Source: Prostheceraeus crozeri (Eukaryota; Platyhelminthes; Polycladida; Euryleptidae). From it: a stretch of DNA of 64,000 nucleotides. The notes under the pieces are model-generated. The model was not told where the DNA came from, searched no databases, and saw nothing but the letters and a program-made list of their open reading frames with translations. The translations under genes and the position numbers were made by a program. Below are positions 52,530-64,000 of this stretch, piece by piece. The stretch covers positions 464,922-528,921 of the forward strand of contig CAJQUW010005236.1 of NCBI GenBank assembly GCA_907163375.1. The letters are read 5' to 3'. The first letter of the stretch is position 1. Each line of letters begins with the position of its first letter.

Positions 52530-52760
52530 CGGAAGAAAACTTAAAATGGCTCAATCTCCGAAAGTATTCATGGTAGCGACATGCGGTTTGTTGCAAACGA
52601 TTTGTCTCATCATTCTCTATCATATGACACCTGAAGCATTCTCATATGACCACGGGAAGTTGATCCGTCAGCATATGTCCATGTAACATGCCACAAGTGA
52701 AAAAATTCCTAAGTGTGAGAGCTCCAGTGTGGTGAAAATTTTGAAGAATTTAAAACTTCC
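52530..52760. other. Polinton spacer, no gene seen
   Basis: Leads into the subterminal repeats; AAAAATTCCTAAGTGTGAGAG near 52700 is a diverged copy of the TIR-proximal repeat in inverse orientation. Confidence 0.5.
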
Positions 52761-52881
52761 GAATTTCGACCTGGGACCTTTACCAAAACATTTTTCATCA
52801 AATTTCACGGACCCCCCTCCCCACCCTCGTTCGGAGAAATTTGATGAAAAATGTTTTGGTGAAGGTCCCAGGTCGAAATTC
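52761..52881. repeat. 46-bp inverted repeat at the right subterminal region
   Basis: Arms 52761-52806 and 52836-52881 are reverse complements with one mismatch around a 29-nt C-rich loop. More diverged pairing continues outward. The right arm belongs to the TIR-proximal sequence family, so this is a fold-back of the TIR interior. Confidence 0.9.
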
Positions 52882-52949
52882 CACACTTTGGAAAATTTTC
52901 AAAATTTTACCCATACAAAGCCACTCTGACACTTAGGATTTTTTCAGGT

Positions 52950-53526
52950 GAGCTCCGACCTAAAATCTTGTAACCGCTCTAACTTTTGAACGGCTGGTCC
53001 GATTGACTCGCGGCAAAAAATGGCGTCGAGCAGTTTTTTCTCCTCTTTCAAACGAGTAGCTGTAAGACAAAATCCGTCCACTAGAACCAAAGTTAGAAGA
53101 TTGCTGTCGGGGGGGGGGTCCGTGAAATTTGATGAAACAAACTTTGGTGAAGGTCCCAGGTCGAAATGCCACACTTTGGAAAATTTTCAAAATTTTACCC
53201 ATACAAAGTCACTCTGACACTTAAGATTTTTTCAGGTGAGCTCCGACCTAAAATCTTGTAACAGCTCTAACTTTTGAACGGCTGGTCCGATTGACTCGCG
53301 GCAAAAATGGCGTCGAGCAGTTTTTTCTCCTCTTTCAAACGAGTAGCTGTAAGACAAAATCCGTCCACTAGAACCAAAGTTAGAAGATTGCTGTCGGGGG
53401 GGGGGGGTCCGTGAAATTTGATGAAACAAACTTTGGTGAAGGTTTCAGGTCGAAATGCCACACTTTGGAAAATTTTCAAAATTTTCCCCATACAAAGCCA
53501 CTCTGACACTTAGGATTTTTTCAGGT
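52950..53526. repeat. two 288-289-bp tandem units at the right end
   Basis: Units begin GAGCTCCGACCTAAAATCTT at 52950 and 53238; a third partial unit merges into the TIR at 53527. Each holds a G run and the sequence TGTAAGACAAAATCCGTCC. Units are nearly identical except for the G-run length. Confidence 0.93.
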
Positions 53527-53808
53527 GAGCTACAACAGTCCACCCTCCCAACCTGGCCGGCACACCACGCCAACCTGGACAGCACATCACCGCGCGCTAT
53601 ACGACGACGGACAGGAGGGGGGGGGACGTCAGACTCGAAGCAACACGACGCCACACCACGACCGACTCGACGGCGGACAGGAGGCGGGGGGACGTCAGAC
53701 TCGAAGCAACACGGCGGCACACCACGACCGACTCGACGGACAGGAGGGGGGGACGTCAGCGACGGCGGCCATCTTGCGCGGTCCAGTGGTGGAGTTTTGC
53801 TTACTACT
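53398..53808. repeat. Polinton terminal inverted repeat, right
   Basis: Reverse complement of 31357-31763, ending GGAGTTTTGCTTACTACT. The three minisatellite units are also present here with variable G-run lengths. Confidence 0.93.
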
Positions 53809-53814
53809 GACCAT
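53809..53814. repeat. Polinton target-site duplication, right
   Basis: GACCAT, identical to 31351-31356. Confidence 0.95.
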
Positions 53815-56640
53815 TGACGACATTCACTCCCCTTAAACAAAATATCGACTAATAGACGTCTTTCATGTCTGGTCTAAAACTGATTCAAAAGTGACCGTTA
53901 AGGTGCCGTCTCGGTAACGTCTAGACAGTCGAGTAAAAGACGACTAATTATATGCACCAGATGTCGCCTAAAATTCGTGTCGTTTATTGCACTAATAGGC
54001 CTGTTATCATATATGGGAAAAACAAATACTTACATAGAAAATTTATTAGTAGAAGAGCATACTACTACTACAAAGTTTACATGAAAAAATTAACCACTTC
54101 TTGTGATAGAGAATTCTTTCAAAATGTTTTGTAATCCAATCTCCTTCTTTTTCATCATTTGCGGCATTCGTTTCAGCTGAGTCCCTATCAAACCATGTAC
54201 GCCTTCTACTTTTTCTGTTGTATCCAACTTATACATCTGAAATAAAAGAAAACATCAATTTAGCGGGACTATTCACGTCACTGTTACTCTGCTTAGTAGT
54301 TCCGTTACTCTTCTAAAAATGAATCATAATTATATATACTCAGCTCGTTGTTCTGTTACATTTTTATCATAGGTAATGGCATGCTTTTAAGAACTTAAAA
54401 CCGAAATTTAGCTGCATTTCACTGACTTCAGCAAGATTGTACTGAGAATTAAAGTGATGAGCATATAGTAAAAATATATGAAATGACATTTAATCACATA
54501 ATAAGTAAGGAAGCAATTACAAATTGATCGTTATGCTAGTCACAAAAGTGAAACATTACTTGCGAGTCACATTAATGGTAAACTCAATTCGTCAATCACA
54601 TAGTTTAATCGACTAAACGTCATATACATGAATTTATCTGTAGAATGACAGCTTTCCCACATCCCGGAGACATTCCACACTCTCATCTGAAAGACTTTGC
54701 AGAAAGAAATCTTTTCCAGCGTCCTGCGGATCTACCTTTCTAAATCAGTCTTTGGTTTAGCGTTTAGAACTGAATGAGATCGGATTGAGTCCTAAATACA
54801 TTAAATAGTGAGGTTTTCGGACTTATCGAGTTCGGAAATCTAGTGTTCTGATTAAATCAAAGTAAGAACTTGGAGTACCCGTTTGAGACTTCACGAATTA
54901 CAGTGTAGAGTTCCAGACTCAGGTTTGGAATTTCATTACAATCGCAATTACCAAGTAAGCCTTACTGAGTTCATTTTTCATTAGTTTTTTTTACAGAATT
55001 TCACCCCTAGTACAGCTATGAGATATTAACGAAGCTAGGGGTTAATCAATGACTAAGTAACAAATTGTATAAGTTTTAATTCAAAGAAAGAACAAACAGA
55101 TTATCTAATCTGATTAAACAGTTCCTATCAGAAACATAGTAAGTAGTGAGTTTTACTGAAAGTCTTGGTTTTGAAAACTCGGGAAAGTTTGTTGAGCCAT
55201 TCAGCGTCATATCATGAAAAGTTAAGCGTCTTAAATGAGGTGGTAACGCATTTCTTAAAATCACACGTCGGAAGAGACACGATCAGACTTAATTCTAGAC
55301 TCAGTTCGTTTTTTAACGGAAGCTTTCTTCCTGAGACTAAATATTTAATTATCTACATATCTTAACTTATACTACTTTATGTCCTGAATTTCTGATTGTC
55401 CTTAACAATACATGTACCTAGCGCTGAAATGATGATAACATGTCACTCAAATTTTGATGAAAACAGTTGATTGAAGCATTTATAATAATGATATATTTTC
55501 TTCCTCAATTTTAGATTAGAATACACTTTTTTACTTGTGCAGTTTTGTTGTGACAGAGTTTACCGAGTTGAACTTATAATAGAGTTAAACTCAGTATATC
55601 AGATATAACTAGATTTGGTTAATTTCCGATTAGTCTGACATTTTAGTTTCAACTGAGATTCCTGAAGAACTAAATTTGACAACACTTGAGTTACCTATAA
55701 CTAGTGAGCTGTGGTATACATGTGATAACAATTCAAATTATAAAGCACGTGAAGAATATGTTTTGCGTGAAGACAATCGACTTCATCTATTAGACTTTAT
55801 TGATGGCTTTTTGAGATCAAGGTCAAACGTAGTATAATGATTCTTATCATGCACTTCGAGCAGAAAATTTATCAGTATTAATGCATAAAAGTAATTATTT
55901 TCAAAAAAGTAGATAAAGGGCAGCATTTCGAAGGTGGAAATATGTTTTGATAGTTTACATATCAGTAAAGCAGCTATTTCCACGATTTCCAGTTGCTTCA
56001 GATTCTTATTTGTTCATCTTTCTCATTCACAATCCATTCAAATATATTCCTTAATACATCGTTTTATAGATAACTTTTATACATTCATGACCTTAATAAA
56101 ACCGAAACAGATCTGTACACAGATGTATGAACTTACAGGTATATTCAATACCTGTTGCTGAGTTTTTTAAGATTCTGGTACACACACGGCGAAAAATTAA
56201 ACCAAAACCTTACTTCAAACCACAGACACATTGAAAATAGTAAGCAATTTCTAGTCGCGTACCGCCAAAGTGAGAAACATTGGCTTATATGTTATTTATT
56301 CAGCAAATTCAATATTGTATACATACATGCATTGTTCAAAAAATTGTCGCTATACATGTTATCATAGGCACGAGCAGGGATCGCAATTATATATCATCAA
56401 AAATCGGAAAAGCCGTAAAATATGAGCTTTGAAAGCATGAATTTTCCATATTTGTATTAGAATAGTTTTGGGCCCGTGACTCAACCACACTAATAGACAG
56501 GTTGCTATAGGAATAAGTCTCAAAGATTCTTTAGATCTCCAACCAAGGTAGGCATTTTGGATAATAGTATCTATATACTTCTAATCCGGACCTAAGCAAC
56601 CATGACGAAATTAGGGATATCTACTGGTCTATAGCCTTGC
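53815..56640. other. host non-coding DNA, no gene seen
   Basis: Short frames at 53952-54134, 55076-55264 and 55934-56161 show no domain and weak splice context. Confidence 0.4.
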
Positions 56641-56651
56641 ATACTTTCAAA

Positions 56652-56887
56652 ATTCTTACACAGTGTAATGATTTTCAAGTGAATGCGCAAAACTGTTGTA
56701 CGTTACGATCGTACAGTTGTACTGTTTTGCAGATTCCCTTGGAAATCATTACAATGACATGAGTGACAAAATTCACACACAGTGTAATGATTTTCAAGTG
56801 AATGCGCAAAACTATTGCACGTTACGATCGTACAGTTGTACTGTTTTGCAGATTCCCTTGGAAATTATTACAATGACATGAGTGAGG
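56652..56887. repeat. 119-bp tandem duplication
   Basis: CACAGTGTAATGATTTTCAA recurs with a period of 119 bp (56661 and 56780). Units differ at only a few bases, so the duplication is recent. Each has an ACGTTACGATCGTA near-palindrome. Confidence 0.9.
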
Positions 56888-57267
56888 ATCCGTTGTTTCA
56901 AACATTCACAAACTGCAAACATTTGACTTTCAATGACATTTTAACATAGTTATTTGTAATCTCATTTTGCAGAACTACTGAGCCCAGTATATACAATGAA
57001 AGCGCTACGATGCTTGTTAATGAATGTATTGTGTCCATTTCAATTTATATTATAAATTATTGCAAATTTCGTTGGGACACTGCTATAAATGGCTGTCTCA
57101 ACGTGTAATACACTGAATTGAAGAAAGAATCAATCCAGGGGCGCATGGCGTTGCATCGACAGAAGAATTTCAGCAAACGTTGAAAATTACAAGTTACAGG
57201 AAATGAATATTTAGCTTGTTCAAATGAAATGAAAACCAGATAGACAGAAAGAAAAGAAATTGCTCAC

Positions 57268-58123
57268 CTTGCTTTCTTTCAAACATCTGATAACGAGTGC
57301 TGGAAGACCGATGTCTGTGGCGGATATCTTACCGCGCTGTCCATAATTTGAGAAATGAGACCAAGCTGATGCAGGAGCAACTCTTAAAATAACTTTTTTG
57401 ATAGACTTTTCCAATTTTCTGGAAATTTCCTTCTTGACACAATTGATGACTGCAGACATTTTATCGTTATCATTCTTGATTTCCTCGAAAAATGTCAATA
57501 TCTCGTCCTTTGTCCTCGGAAATACTATCACCTGCCCATCTTCTTCAGGATCATTCGGGGAGTTATGTGCGGCCCATCCTCGACTCAATGAATCTTCAAT
57601 CCTGAGTTGAATTCTTAAAAGTTCCTTGGCCCAATGCTCTTGGTGCGGACAGTGACACCGATATTGTGATGGAAGTACATCGCTCCTTTGACAGACTGGG
57701 TCAACGGATTCGTTGACCTGACTCGAAACTGAAGTAGAAGAACGAATTAAAAATGTGGACCTTCGCGAGCTTTCTGGAGAATTCGACGTCCTTGGAGGTG
57801 TAGTAGGTACTACGTCCGTATCATCGTTTGAATCAGATATTGGCGTACTTCCTGGTGCAATAGCGTGCAAATTATTTGACGGTATTAGAATAGTGGAATT
57901 CTGAGACTGTAGAGTGGTCGCAAATCTGATAGCATCATGTCTTTTAAGCTTAAATTTTCTTTTCTTGGGTGGAAGTTCTTCATTCTCGCTTTCGTAATCC
58001 GTATCAGCTTCATCGAATCCATATCGTACAATCTCCCTCTCCTCCGTTTACCAGCGACATCTGAGGATTTCGATCCCGTCAACTCAAATTTTGAACTCTT
58101 TCTTGCAACATTTTCATAATCCT
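57268..58123 (-). CDS. probable host exon of a DUF4806-like protein
   Basis: Acceptor TTTATAG ends at 58124; donor AAG|GTGAGC follows 57268. The main frame (58047-57268) includes a serine-rich acidic part, NEELPPKKRKFKLKRHD, a Cys/His stretch (YRCHCPHQEHW) and a C-terminal domain VIVFPRTKDEILTFFEEI, EKSIKKVILRVAP, HFSNYGQRGKISATDIGL. The FP-x-x-x-x-E-x-x-x-FE start and the late YG-x-x-GK motif resemble DUF4806. The first 25 codons (DYENVARKSSKFELTGSK) are one frame off; the slip is in a purine run near 58030-58045. Other exons probably lie towards 60.2 kb and outside. Confidence 0.5.
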
Positions 58124-58129
58124 CTATAA

Positions 58130-60180
58130 AGAAGAAGGTATCAATATCATGAAAGATATCATGACACTTTATCTTTACAAAATAATGTAATAAGAATAAG
58201 CTATATGTTCAAATGACGTAAACGGTCTCGTTAAAGTTCTTCCGGATTTCTCTTTCGAGGTTTGAGTCCCGGTAAAATGAGAGTACTCGAAAATTTAAGC
58301 AGCTAGTGTCTAAAAACGCAACCGAGATGTTGATAACAGTGACATACAAGGGAGACAAAGCACTCTTCAATCAGCTTCGAATTTTCGCTACTATTTGGAG
58401 ACTTCCAAGCTACTACATAAGGTCATCAAATTTCCAGATTATTTTTAAACGGAGCGAAATTATTGTTTTCATTATGAGCCAATGCAATGACATTTAGGCT
58501 ACATGGATCACATTACTGTTGGCAAGGTCATTCTTTCATCAGGAATAATCACGGGCTATCATGGTGTATCACATATTGAACATAGTCGTGTATAATAGAT
58601 AGGCCCTCTCTGTCCTTCTCAAGAGCTTAGATTATGATTACTATAGAAAATTCTTCTAAGGCAAAGTTCATGTCGATAGTAGTTTCGTCAGGAAAAATAT
58701 CTTGACAAGAACCTTGTTTTGGAAGAATTTTTTGGAGTATATCAGATAGAAATATAATTTCAAAATCCTAAGGAAGGAAAACTAGTCGCAACAACTCTGA
58801 GATATGACACCATGTACTGAGAGATGACAAATCATAATATACAATATTAGCTTTCGATTTACTTCGTAGTTTTGAAGTATGCATTTACTTCAATTGAGCT
58901 TCTAATAAAGTACGCCTAATGCATGTTGAGCTTCACCGTAGTTCTCTGCATTTATGAAAGCAACAAATTTCATTAATGCTGAAAAAAAAGAACATTTATG
59001 ATAGTTGAAATGAAGTATTAAAGAAAGACATTGTTCAGTGGGCTTATCGTCTTATTCGAAGAAAAGTGTTAGGTTCACATGGATTGCTTCAACCTGAACC
59101 ACATTTATAATCACTCTACTTATACGAATCATGGAATGAGCGTCCTAAATTAGCCGAACACAAAATTTAAGCAGGACTTAGAATAGGCAGATCTCTGATC
59201 TATGTTTCTGATTACCACTTATGATAGCTCAGTTTATAGACTATTCATGTTGTATTTCATTTAATACAAATGGTTATCGCTATTGAAATGAATGGAAACT
59301 ATCAGAACACGATATGATAGTGTTTTGGAAATCCGAGATAAGGTTGGAGATTGGATAAGCAGTAGCTATAAACGTTATAGGCCCTACTGAAAATATGATT
59401 TACCTACATGTCAGTGAAAATTGAAAACTATAAATTCCCTTTCTTTAGAACAACGTCAATTTTGTATTATGCAAAATAGGGTCTGCAAGTTAAACCACAG
59501 CCACGGATCCCACAAAATCAAGATATTCATTATTTATTTGAATAACAACGATATTACTCGTAACAAAGTAAACAATATTTCCTAAAGATCTGGGATCCGT
59601 CCGGGCACCCAAATCTAAGATTTGCTCGAAAAAGTCCGGGCATTTACATTCAGTTATCAATTCACTATATTGGACATAATCTTGGATGTGATTATCCTAA
59701 GGAGTCAACTATGAGGAAAAACTTAGAAAATAAGATAAAAATAAAACATACCAAAATTATTTCGACTATTCTAATTTTCAACAATCGCAACATAAATGCA
59801 CCAATTACCGGAGATCAGGGATGAAATGGGTAATGGGGGTCCGGTTCGGCAATTTAGATCTTTGGACCCAAATAGAGAAAATTGAAGAATCCATTAGCCC
59901 GATTTTAAACTGAGGCCCGGCGATTCCGCGAATTGCCGGAAAATTTCTCATCTCCTGAATACTAAAAAAGCAGGTGACATTGATTAGAATTCCAACACCT
60001 CAAAGCCAGCGATTAAATTTTCTGAAAGATACTCCACTATGTGCAAGGATTTGAATAGCCTATATATGACGAATATTGAGAAACTGTAGATAAAATAACA
60101 CATACTTATAAACAATTTAAGAATCATTTCACTTTATAAACAGCTCAAATATGCAATTAAAACTTGTACTGTAATACTTA
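58130..60180. other. non-coding host DNA, possible intron
   Basis: No gene seen. CAGGGATGAAATGGG near 59817 and CTCATCTCCTG near 59957 could be decayed hAT-type ends, but the flanks do not match. Confidence 0.35.
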
Positions 60181-60370
60181 CCATCAGAAAAACAGATTTT
60201 GCCAAGATACGTACCCCATGTCGACTGAGGAAGACTTTGAATTCTTTACATAATCGTCCTCAGAAGATGATAATTGAAGTTTCGGAGGAAATGCACCATA
60301 GCGTTATTATCATCCAATTCCTTATCTAACCATCCATCCAAAACAATTTCCATTGTCTCATCATTAAATT
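60181..60370 (-). other. possible upstream exon of the DUF4806-like gene
   Basis: A donor-like GATG|GTAAGT lies at about 60180. The preceding 180 bp are open in more than one frame (for example LQLSSSEDDYVKNSKSSSVD or NDETMEIVLDGWLDKELDDN). Frame cannot be settled. Confidence 0.2.
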
Positions 60371-63300
60371 GAAATAAATGATACAGTCTGAAACAGATAA
60401 ATTATCAAAACTTAAGATTTGGACTGTGCAGAATGGTCATAAATATTTATCAATTAAGAAGCATGGCTTGCCAGCAATAACAGACAGCTTGACAATGCTG
60501 GAGATGGGACTCTGGCTGTTGAAGTACATACTTCACCATTCCTACTTTGAACGAAGAACGCGGCTCAACAAAAAAATTCCCGATAACTTTCAGATGCCAT
60601 CCAACCACAATGCTTCCACTACCGTGGTTATGAAGCAAAATATGCAACTTAAAAACGTGGCTTGAGCGACTCACTTTTTAAGATAGACTACGAGTTTCGG
60701 ATTTCAGCGTGTTATGTAAGACAAGAGAACTTCAAAATAAAGATGGTATAGGGAGGCAAATCTCCATATTTGAGCGGCCGAGAAATCGTGTCGGGGGCAA
60801 AGACTATGATTTGAATCTCTTTGGAAAACATTCTCTACCTTAATGTCAATACACATGCCCTAATTATGGATCAACTCCAAAACGCGTTCTAACTAGCTGA
60901 TTTAAGGGATATCTGGGAGAGCGTATTAGACGCTTTACAAAGCGCGCATAAAATTTTCAAATTCAAAACAGCTAATGAGGTCTAATAACCGTATCCTCTG
61001 ACATCATCAGATATGTGCATAGTGAATGTGTATTGTATACAAGGGCTTCGTTCGCCAAATATCTCCACGAATAAAGACACGACTCTATTCAACAAGTTCT
61101 TCTCCGTAATAAAATATTCATCACTATGCGGTTGAGCAGAAGAAGCGCCATTAACAACGGTTTGTAGAAATGAAGCAATCAACGAATTTTGAGCTACAAA
61201 ATTTGGTAAACAATTAACATGTATCAGACCGCAGATATAGTAGAGGGGGAACAATCTCAACTCTGTATCCTTCCACATTCCCAGGTCGAGAGACTACGAG
61301 GACTCTGCTGAAGTCTTGACAATATACTTCAGAAAAGAGACACACATTTCAGACATAAGAATGAGTTGGTTAGCGGATTAATCTTTCCTATCGCCCCCCA
61401 AGAATCTTAGTTCCTCCAATTATCTTATATGTTCAACTCCTTTGCATACGCTATGCATATACATCCAAGAAAATTTGCAACCATGTCTATATCTGCATAG
61501 CTTTTCAAAAGGATCGACCTTTGTGTCGGACTGGGCTGCTCACGGTTTCCTGAATGAGTTGTGTTATGGTTTTTGGGAATTTATTTCAGAACACCTCCTG
61601 TTATCTATTTGTATCAAACCTTTTGAAACAACGTTCATCACCATAATACGATCCATGCGATTTACAATTGAGAATGAAATGTCTAGTTCTGGAGTATCGC
61701 AACAAACAGGCTGTTAAAATTTCACGATTATGAACCATCAAATCCAAATTTCGCAGTAAATCCTCTAATTCTATAGTGGCGAGATAAGGAGTCACGGATC
61801 ACGTTACTCGTTTAGGGTCGCTTGTGGGTTTCTGATATCCATAATTATGGGCACCAACAATGAAAAACCGACCGACGAATATCCAGACAAAGAGCGATAA
61901 AATCATACTGGCCAAAAACATTTTGCGTAGTACTTCATGCGATGAACTGCCAGACCATCAAAAATTGAATTTCAGGAAGGTGAGCAGAGGTCATCAGTTG
62001 CAATATGTCAGGGAGATTCAAGTGACGACACCGCAAGCCCTTTTAGAGCGCGAAAACATGATGGTAGTCTGGTCCAGGAAAAACCTTTACTTGGTTATAC
62101 AAGAATCCTTTGATCTGTAGTGTAACAGCGACGCGTTGCGAGCTATAGTCACTCTGGAAGATATCTGGTTCACCGGTACTTATCACACTTTTGAAAGAAC
62201 AATTATGAGTTATTTTGATTGTACGTAACGAGCTTGCGATAGATCACTTCTTATAACTAGTTCTTATATCAGTTTTCAGAGCAATCTAGACAATTTCCCG
62301 ATTAGATGAGGTTTACATGATTCGCTTCAGTTCGACTGAACTTTGTTTCATCATAGCTATCGATGGTGACAAAAGCGTATAAAAAATGGCATTTTGAGAA
62401 ATATTCCTCCGTTCACGCATTTGCTGCATGCAAGAATGCTAACGGCTAATCAATCACCGCATCTAATCTTTCCAGACAAAACCCCCCCCCCCGAATCTGA
62501 TGACCATATTTCATAAGTGGAGCCGAACCAACCAGTCTGGAGTTCTCGTCTCTTAATCGAGCCGCCGTTTTATAACACTCATCTTAAACATTTTCTAAAA
62601 ATAAAGGGAAAATTACAGGAAATAGGCCTAAATAACAGATGTAGAGCGAGCTAGATAGTTCTTCTCGATCATAAAAAGTACAATAGACAGAATGTATATC
62701 TTATATAAATGGAGATTACATTATAATTTTTTTTAATATTACTATAGACGACAAACATGAAAAAGCAGGGAGACGAGATTTCTCCGTCGTATGGTGTTCT
62801 TGAGTTAATGTAGGACTCGGCAGAAGAGATCGATTTAACTTATATAGAGGATTTTCAGGAGATTAACTGGGTTGTCATATAAGAAGGTTCTACGAGCAGT
62901 ATTACAGGTTAAGGTATCATGAGGAATTCGTGTGGGCTGCCTTGTCTACAAACTCGAATTATATAGTATGAGAGCAGAGTGGTACTAAAAACTAGTTTCG
63001 ATTATTTGAGTGGGCGAATTTGCCGTAATTGAATGAAAGAATCTATTGGAGAGAAAGAATTGCGGGGTTTTGTATTCTACTATTGGTTTTTCTATTTTGC
63101 TGAATGACGCTATAAATTATACCATGTAACCGCGGTTATCTATCAAATAATAGTCAAACTGGCCGGTTTTAGAAAATTATCTTTTTTTATTGAAGGAAAT
63201 TTAGTGTCTTTCACTTGCTTTACTCACGTCCTTTCCCACAAATTGGTTCATATGTAGTTTGATATGATGTTTGAATTGGTTTCAACGATTTCATTTTTCT

Positions 63301-63380
63301 GGCAACTTCTGGATTCAAACTACGTCATTTCATGTCTGTCCTTTTTCTGTTTCATCTGTACATTGCCATCTGACGCCATT
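60371..63380. other. non-coding host DNA, no gene supported
   Basis: Open frames at 60378-60665, 60982-61278 (minus), 61442-61717 and 61860-62120 lack recognisable domains. A C run lies at about 62479-62492. Confidence 0.35.
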
Positions 63381-63399
63381 TTAACAGTGTTCATTTCAT

Positions 63400-63500
63400 T
63401 TCATCTCATATAAAAATGATTTTACCTTGTTTTACATCAATCCATTGACAAAGGAGACTGTAACGCTCTGAAACGCGTTTGGATAAAAGCAAATTATCAC
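63400..63500 (+). repeat. PLE-like terminal sequence
   Basis: GACAAAGGAGACTGTAACGC followed by CTGAAACGCGTTTGG resembles the stem-and-GAAACG ends of Penelope-like elements. No coding part adjoins. Confidence 0.25.
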
Positions 63501-64000
63501 AAGATTGCTTTTTTTCTTTGAAATGAATATGTGGCCATATCATGGAAATATATATTTATATATTTCATTGTTATATCTTGCTTCTCTTTTCAGCAATAAT
63601 TATAATCTTAGCGCAATTAAATTAGTTTAGTAAATCTAAGTTTAAGTAATTTATACAGAGGCAAAATATACATTCTTTCTGATAAATATGCATATCTACG
63701 ATATCGTTTTTGGAATATATTGTTTGACATCCAATCGGAATTCACGAAAAAATTATACATTATATTGGATGTACTTTAATAATCAAATGTTCATACGAAT
63801 GAAATTTTCTGCATTATTACAGCTGTAAGTTATACATATTTCTTAAAAGGAGACTACTTATTTCTGTCTAGATATACCGCACCTAGGCCTGTAACCTATT
63901 TCAACTGCATTGCATAAAGAATAAATGACCAAAATTAAATAACCACACATTATGTAATATGTTGTTTACAAGTCACCGGGCGTGGAAACAACCACTTCAA

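Larger units (their letters stand above)
31357..53808. mobile_element. Maverick/Polinton self-synthesising transposon, 22,452 bp
   Basis: Both ends read inward AGTAGTAAGCAAAACTCCAC and are flanked by GACCAT. The element encodes polymerase B, chromodomain integrase, packaging ATPase, cysteine protease and a double-jelly-roll capsid protein, the defining Polinton set. Plus-strand genes fill 32.5-40.1 and 41.4-44.3 kb. Minus-strand genes are the TBP/PC4-like pair, polymerase B and two right-end genes. Length exceeds the usual 15-20 kb because of extra cargo and tandem duplications. Ends and duplication are well preserved, but several genes carry stops or frameshifts. Confidence 0.97.

Overview
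The window is nuclear DNA from an animal, most likely an invertebrate; the phylum cannot be fixed from sequence alone. It is AT-rich, has GT-AG introns, one recognisable host gene (cytochrome b561, minus strand, four coding exons between 23.8 and 30.7 kb) and one probable host exon of a DUF4806-like protein (57.3-58.1 kb). The rest is dominated by transposable elements of many classes.

Left part (1-23.5 kb): mostly non-coding DNA with decayed mobile elements. A Penelope-like element (PLE) is present as two copies in inverted orientation (7.37-11.55 kb), and a CR1/L2-like LINE is inserted into the longer copy with a 5-bp target duplication. hAT-type elements with 8-bp target duplications occur at 5.75, 13.74, 16.69 and 24.19 kb. 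The one at 16.69-19.71 kb holds a second small MITE and a DD37D (maT-type) mariner. At 22.0-23.4 kb a LINE fragment follows a tRNA-like A/B-box head.

Centre (31357-53808): a complete Maverick/Polinton of 22,452 bp, with about 410-bp terminal inverted repeats starting AGTAGTAAGC and a perfect 6-bp target duplication GACCAT. It lies about 650 bp upstream of the cytochrome b561 start codon. It carries the standard Polinton set: protein-primed DNA polymerase B, retroviral-type integrase with chromodomain, packaging ATPase, adenovirus-type cysteine protease, double-jelly-roll major capsid protein and two basic virion-type proteins. Several reading frames carry single stops or frameshifts.

The element also carries unusual cargo. 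(1) A minus-strand protein whose C-terminal 175 residues form a two-repeat TATA-binding-protein (TBP) fold signature, including YEPELFP. It is fused to an N-terminal domain resembling the coactivator PC4, and a stand-alone paralogue of that domain lies next to it. (2) The genes at the two ends (the left gene and polymerase B) begin with the same arrangement: paired CCAAT boxes 17 bp apart, a TATA box, then an exon ending exactly after ATG and a 67-bp intron. A third acceptor of the same type opens a DEDDh-exonuclease-like gene, suggesting that one AUG exon may be spliced to several bodies. (3) A free-standing copy of the polymerase N-terminal domain, two mini RING-like zinc fingers, and a right-end accessory block of unknown genes with recent tandem duplications. 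Together these suggest a virus-like transposon that may bring part of its own basal transcription machinery.

Right part (53.8-64 kb): host DNA with one probable exon, a 119-bp tandem duplication and transposon remnants, otherwise without recognisable genes.
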